Assembly (NCBI RefSeq): GCF_001649575.2
Contig: NC_051452.1
Coordinates: 8,880,405 to 8,944,404 of the forward strand
From: Kryptolebias marmoratus
Taxonomy: Eukaryota; Chordata; Actinopteri; Cyprinodontiformes; Rivulidae
Direction of reading: 5' to 3'
Length of the DNA: 64,000 nt
Part shown: piece by piece, positions 59,960 to 64,000 of the stretch
Numbering within the stretch: position 1 is the stretch's first letter
How the letters are laid out: the number at the start of each line of letters is the position of its first letter
Position numbers and translations under genes: made by a program
The notes under the pieces: model-generated
The model's input: the letters and a program-made list of their open reading frames with translations, nothing else
Told to the model about the DNA's origin: nothing
Database searches by the model: none

Positions 59960-60393
59960 CACCGACGACCAAACGGTGGGCAATAATGTTGTCTTTGTAT
60001 TAGTTTGTTTAACTTTTATCAGAATATCTCATGAACCAATGGACAGATTTTAATGAGACTTTCAGGAAATAATCCTTAAATGAATATCTACAATTGATTT
60101 AACTTTTGGAGTCCACCTTATTCAAGATGGCCACCACAGCCAACTGACTTTAGAAGACACATAAATGGCTATAAGACAGTCAGTGTTACAGATATTGATC
60201 TAAAATTTGGTGTGGTAGTAACTGAGAGTTATTCACAACACAAGATATTTGCTTAAAACTGCAGCATTAACTGCTTGTCTGTTAGCAAAATATCTCATGA
60301 ACCACAAGACTCATCTTAATGAAACTCTCAGAAGTTAACCAATGGATGTACTTCTACAACTGTTCAACATTTTGAGACGGCCACCACAACTAT
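59960..60393 (+). repeat. Family A copy 20, left part (dimeric, interrupted)
   Basis: The leader GGTGGGCAATAATGTTGTCT is followed by unit 1: AATATCTCATGAACCAATGG, ATTCAAGATGGCCACCACAG, GGTGTGGTAGTAACTGAGAG. The linker is TTAAAACTGCAGCATTAACT then GCTTGTCTG. Unit 2 begins TTAGCAAAATATCTCATGAA and stops at ...ACCACAACTAT, where the inverted-repeat element begins. Confidence 0.9.
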
Positions 60394-61080
60394 GGCCCGG
60401 TCCCAATACTGACACTCAACTATATACCCCTCTATGATGCGTGTACTTAGTCGAAGTGTACAGGTTTCAAGCATGCAAAAATTGGAGAATTGGGTCAGTA
60501 CGGGTTACGTCTTTGACTTGTGCCTCTGAGTCGTAACTGCGACATCCAACATGGCCGACTGGTACCTGTTTTGGTATTTTAAGAAGGTGCCAGTACGATT
60601 TTTAAAGTACAGTTTAGGTATTTTTGCTTTCCAAAGTCATTGCAGGAGATATTTGGCTGTTCAAATGTGTTTTGTTCTGACGTGTTGAATACGGAGCAAA
60701 GTTTGATAGTAGATAGTATATACATGTACAGCAAAGTGAAACAAGAATTATTTCAAATATTTTACATTTAAAAACAGCTTTTTTCGTGACAGATGCAGCT
60801 CGCTCTGTCACCACCGCCATATTGCTGCCGTTTAATTCAAAACCCTTTCATTATCAATAAAGATAATAAATATATATATATATATTCAAACGTCTCATGC
60901 AGCGATGAATTGTGGGTAAATACTTCACCGAAGTCCGCCTGGATGCGGGCTTAGCCGAAGGCCGGATGTAGTACGCAAAGGGGGCGGGGCTAAAGAGGAC
61001 ACACTACGCACTCAAACCCTTCAGCGTGAACGCACATTTGAAGGACACGAGGGTGGAAGTGCGAGTATTGGGACCGGGCC
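60394..61080. mobile_element. 687-bp inverted-repeat DNA element nested in family A
   Basis: The left end reads GGCCCGGTCCCAATACTGAC. The right end, reverse complemented, reads GGCCCGGTCCCAATACTCGC. TAT flanks both sides (60391-60393, 61081-61083), a likely 3-bp target duplication. No transposase is visible, so it is probably non-autonomous. A 3-bp duplication with G-rich termini would suit a Harbinger-like or similar source, but I cannot assign the superfamily. (TA)n at about 60872-60886 lies inside. Confidence 0.85.
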
Positions 61081-61350
61081 TATTTGACATCTGCCAACAC
61101 AAAATGGCTGTAACTTGGTCAGTTTTATAGTTACTCAGCTAAAATTTGAGTGTTTTTCACAACATGTGGGTGGCATTTCACAATATCACAAGACTGAACC
61201 CAACGTAACTTTCAAGGTTTGACCAAAACATCCACAGCTTCCATCGATTGTCAACAAACTGTAAGATGATCTTAGTCTAAAACTCTTGTATGAAAGGTGG
61301 AAAGGCAACATGCATCCCTTCAAGGAATGCTAGGCCTTTAAATCATATTT
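61081..61350 (+). repeat. Family A copy 20, right part with intact 3' terminus
   Basis: It resumes with GACATCTGCCAACACAAAAT, GGCTGTAACTTGGTCAGTTT, ATTGTCAACAAACTGTAAGA and TGATCTTAGTCTAAAACTCT, and ends GCATCCCTTCAAGGAATGCT then AGGCCTTTAAA. It preserves the best 3' palindrome in the window (61312-61330, one mismatch). Confidence 0.9.
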
Positions 61351-62689
61351 AGTTCCAAACTTGTGACTTGTAGGCATCTCTTGTTAGACGCCACTGAAAT
61401 TTGTGTTTTTGGTTTTACGTTTTTCTGCACATTTTTCTTTGGTGAGTTGTTCGGTTTTAATTGGGCAAATGTAAAACGACATGCCTCGGGTGTTATTTCA
61501 GCCTCTGAAACAGTCTCTGGAACAACAAAAGACGAAAGGGTGCAACTTTTTTTAAATATTTTTTTAAAGCTCGGGTATAAATATACACCGTAAAATTAAA
61601 TGATCCAGCTTTCCTGCATGTATACTATCTTTGCATCCCTTCGTTTCGCAGCTCGACAACAAAATAGCTGATTTAAGCCGGCGTTAAACCCTATACTCGA
61701 AAGAGTGAGCTTGCATCTTTTTTTTCTTTTTTTTTTCTCAGATTTTTGTAGTCTGCATTAACATTCAGCCACAGCAGCCTGGTTCGCCCTCTGTAAGGAA
61801 CTCAACATCATCCAAGCTGGCTGTAGCTGCGGGCGAAAACAACAAGGCTTTAAAAACACGCTGTCGAAGAAGAAACGCTCTCAGTCTATCAGAGCTCATT
61901 CTAATCGTGTGCTTCCTGTTTTTGTTGCTTTGTGTGTGTGTGTTAGTGTGTATGTGTGGTGTGCAAATCCCTTGCTGTTTGTGAGCTGTGCAACACTGCT
62001 GGGTGCTCCATGTGTCTTCTTTTCGGGATATCAGGCACCCAGGGATCCTCAGAAGCCGGCATTACCAGTTAATGCACCTCTGAAGAGAGCTTCTGCACTT
62101 AAGACAATTCTAGCACAAATGGGTGTGTCAAAGTGTGTGTGTTTGAGAGTGGAAAAACAAAGAAAAAAGGGGTGAGTGAGCAAGGAAGACAGGGAAGGAA
62201 GAGCTGCCTATGCCTTTGTTTAAAATACAAACCGCGTTTTATTCCCCTCTGAAGCAAAAATCCTTTTTCCTCACCTCTTGTCAGTGCTGAAAAGCTTTAT
62301 TTTCAGGACTCTGCAATCAGAACTACCAGCACACACGCTATAGTGGAAATCTTTTTCTTTTTCTTCTTTTTTTTTTTTTTACTCAAAATTTTCTTATGTC
62401 TTCACAGCAGGTTCACATTTGTATCAGGTCCAGAAATCAGGACGAGGAGTAACTGTACCAAGACTCCTGACTTTTTTTTTCCCACGTCTTTTAAAAACTG
62501 CCAAACTGGAGAGGCGTTCAACATCCTTTCAACTATTTACACCAATGTTTCAAGTCCTGTTTGATTCCTCGAACGCCTCATCCCCAACAGCTTATTTTAA
62601 TTTTTTCGTAGGACAGCAGCAACGAGAGCTGATGGTAGCCAGAATACACGAGTGTGTGAACTTTAGTCAGTGACGGGCTCAGACAAATT
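61351..62689. other. Unique stretch
   Basis: T-runs at about 61717-61738 and 62365-62380. Short open frames only, no recognised gene or dispersed repeat. Confidence 0.5.
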
Positions 62690-63470
62690 TGTTTATCCTT
62701 TTGTTAAATAAAGAACATTTTGCTCCAGAAATCCTTGATAGTCTTGAGGTTTCATTGGACCCTGAACAGATTCAGGACCCCCTGTGTCAGATACAGAACA
62801 GAACCGAGCCTCCTCCATGTTCCACTGGAGGTTCAGGGTTCTGTTCTTTGGTTCTGTTTGGATCTGTGGACACAGAGCTGATGGGACTTGTTGCAGAAAA
62901 GCTCCAGTTTTGTCTCATCTGTCCAAAGGACGTCCTCCCAGAAGCTTTGTGGATTCTCAATATGCATTTTGGCAAATTTCAGTGTGTCCTCCTCAGTCGT
63001 CTTCCATTAAGTCCAATTTGTCTCAAACAGACTGATGACCTTTGACCTTGGAGTTCACCTCCGATCTCTCTGGAAGTTGTTCTGGGCTCTTTGGTTATCG
63101 TTCGTATTGCAGGTGGAGGTTGTCTCCAGTCCTGTGGACCTTCTGGAGTCTCAGGAACATCCAGCTGCTTGGAGACGGTCTTACAGTCTTTACCTTTAAC
63201 CTGCTGCTCAATCATCGTCTTTCTGAGCTCCAGAGACAACTCTGTCCTCAGCTTTCTGTGCTCCATGTTCAGTGTGGTACACACCGAGATACCAAACAGC
63301 CCTGTGACTACCTGTCACCCTTTAAACAGGCAGGCTGACTGATTCCAGGACTGAAGACACCTGTGATGATAATTACAGGACGCCTGAGTCTAACATGTCC
63401 CTGTGGACAAACTGGTTTCAATCTTTTCTAGGGGTACCATCCTTTTAGTCAAGGCCAGTTTCATTAGTTT
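62690..63470 (-). pseudogene. Tc1-like transposase relic, 5' half
   Basis: Minus-strand frame 63284-62979 contains MEHRKLRTELSLELRKTMIE then KTVSKQLDVPE and KEPRTTSREIGGELQGQ..., and ends GLNGRRLRR. This is the helix-turn-helix DNA-binding half of a fish Tc1 transposase. In a second frame follows KMHIENPQSFWEDVLWTDET then KLELF, whose Asp (codon 62917-62919) is the first catalytic residue. VEHGGGSVLF follows and then similarity is lost near 62790, so the other catalytic residues are missing. Upstream, TAGGGGTACCATCCTTTTAG (about 63430) resembles the Tc1 terminal region. Frameshifted and truncated. Confidence 0.88.
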
Positions 63471-64000
63471 AAAGTAAACAATTTCAAACCAAACCATTCA
63501 ATGTAGTTTTGGATAACCTTTTTATATTTGATTTCATAGTTTACAGTGAGTACCTTTTAATTTACTGATACATTTAAAAAGTATGCTCATGCTGGAAACA
63601 CTTTAAATAGTTTACACAATAAAATACGAATAGTATTATCATCAAACAGAAACTTAACAGTTTTGTTTTTTGGTCAAAAAAGAAACAATTCTGCAGAAAC
63701 ACCAACTTAACTTTTTTTTTAAAACTCAGGTTCTTAAATCTAACCAATCAGTTTGAGGGTTTAAACCTGACGAGGTAACTTCGTGACTGAGTAGCTCCAA
63801 ACGTAACAAGAAAAAACAGTGAGGGAAGTAAGAATAAACCATAAGAGATGCTTTAAGCTACATATTTCTGCCCCTTGTAAATGCGGTCTACAACACTAGT
63901 CTGCGTCCCGGACTAATTTCCAAGAAACCAGAATAAACTTCAGGGAGTTGTTGCTCTCAGAAAACAAACAGTAGTGTACACAACCTCTGGCAGTTTTCCA
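63471..64000. other. A+T-rich unique end of window
   Basis: T-run at 63711-63721. No gene or repeat family recognised. Confidence 0.5.

Noticed and set aside
1..64000. CRISPR arrays, phage, prokaryotic operons or biosynthetic clusters
   Set aside because: Base composition, microsatellites, Tc1/hAT elements and lack of long frames all indicate vertebrate non-coding DNA. No spaced identical repeats of CRISPR type.

Overview
This window looks like non-coding DNA from a ray-finned (teleost) fish, either a large intergenic interval or a long intron. The evidence is intrinsic: no open reading frame gives a recognisable host protein. There are decayed Tc1/mariner transposases of the types common in fish, hAT-type miniature elements, many CA/TG microsatellites, short scattered 'open frames' typical of non-coding DNA, and four assembly gaps (three next to poly-C). 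I found no rRNA, tRNA, CRISPR or prokaryote-style operon.

The dominant structure is a dispersed repeat, here called family A. I count about 20 copies (13 forward, 6 reverse, 1 mosaic) covering roughly 7 kb, or about 11-12% of the window. Its diagnostic blocks are GTTAGCAAAATATCTCATGA, a TTCAAGATGGCTGCCACAGC block, an ATAACTCAGTCAATTTTACA block, a TAGTAGCTGAGAGTCATCC block and a 3' palindrome GCATTCCTTCAAGGAATGC followed by TAGGCCTTTAA. Several copies carry these blocks twice, in the same order, around a shared linker. The full-length element therefore appears to be an internal dimer. It encodes no protein that I can see. I cannot name it from memory.

A second dispersed repeat, family B (three copies at 48.8-49.3, 55.4-55.7 and 56.7-57.8 kb), combines an array of short GCTAAAAGCTAAA-type units with a constant tail. 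In the largest copy the array has a roughly 94-bp subunit with higher-order periods near 283 and 188 bp.

Other mobile elements: a Tc1-like element at 4491-5834 sits inside a family A copy. A second, deleted relative at 27.07-27.67 kb abuts another family A copy at the corresponding TA. Two further Tc1 transposase relics lie at about 45.07-45.60 kb and 62.69-63.47 kb. A 193-bp hAT-type element with a near-perfect 8-bp target duplication lies at 20361-20553. A 687-bp inverted-repeat element at 60394-61080 interrupts a family A copy. These nestings show that family A is older than at least two of its guests.

Layout: 0-4.4 kb mostly unique, with a perfect 30-bp palindrome; 4.4-9.3 kb repeat-rich; 9.3-12.9 kb largely unique, with G-rich tracts and a 228-bp tandem duplication; 13-16.7 kb mixed; 16.7-22.5 kb mostly unique; 22.5-36 kb alternating unique and family A; 36-41 kb unique; 41-46.5 kb unique plus a Tc1 relic; 46.5-61.4 kb dense in families A and B; 61.4-64 kb unique plus a Tc1 relic. 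Several unique stretches have homeodomain-, RFX- or AP-1-like sites and balanced composition and could be conserved regulatory DNA. Only a cross-species alignment can show that. No genes work together here in any way the sequence reveals.
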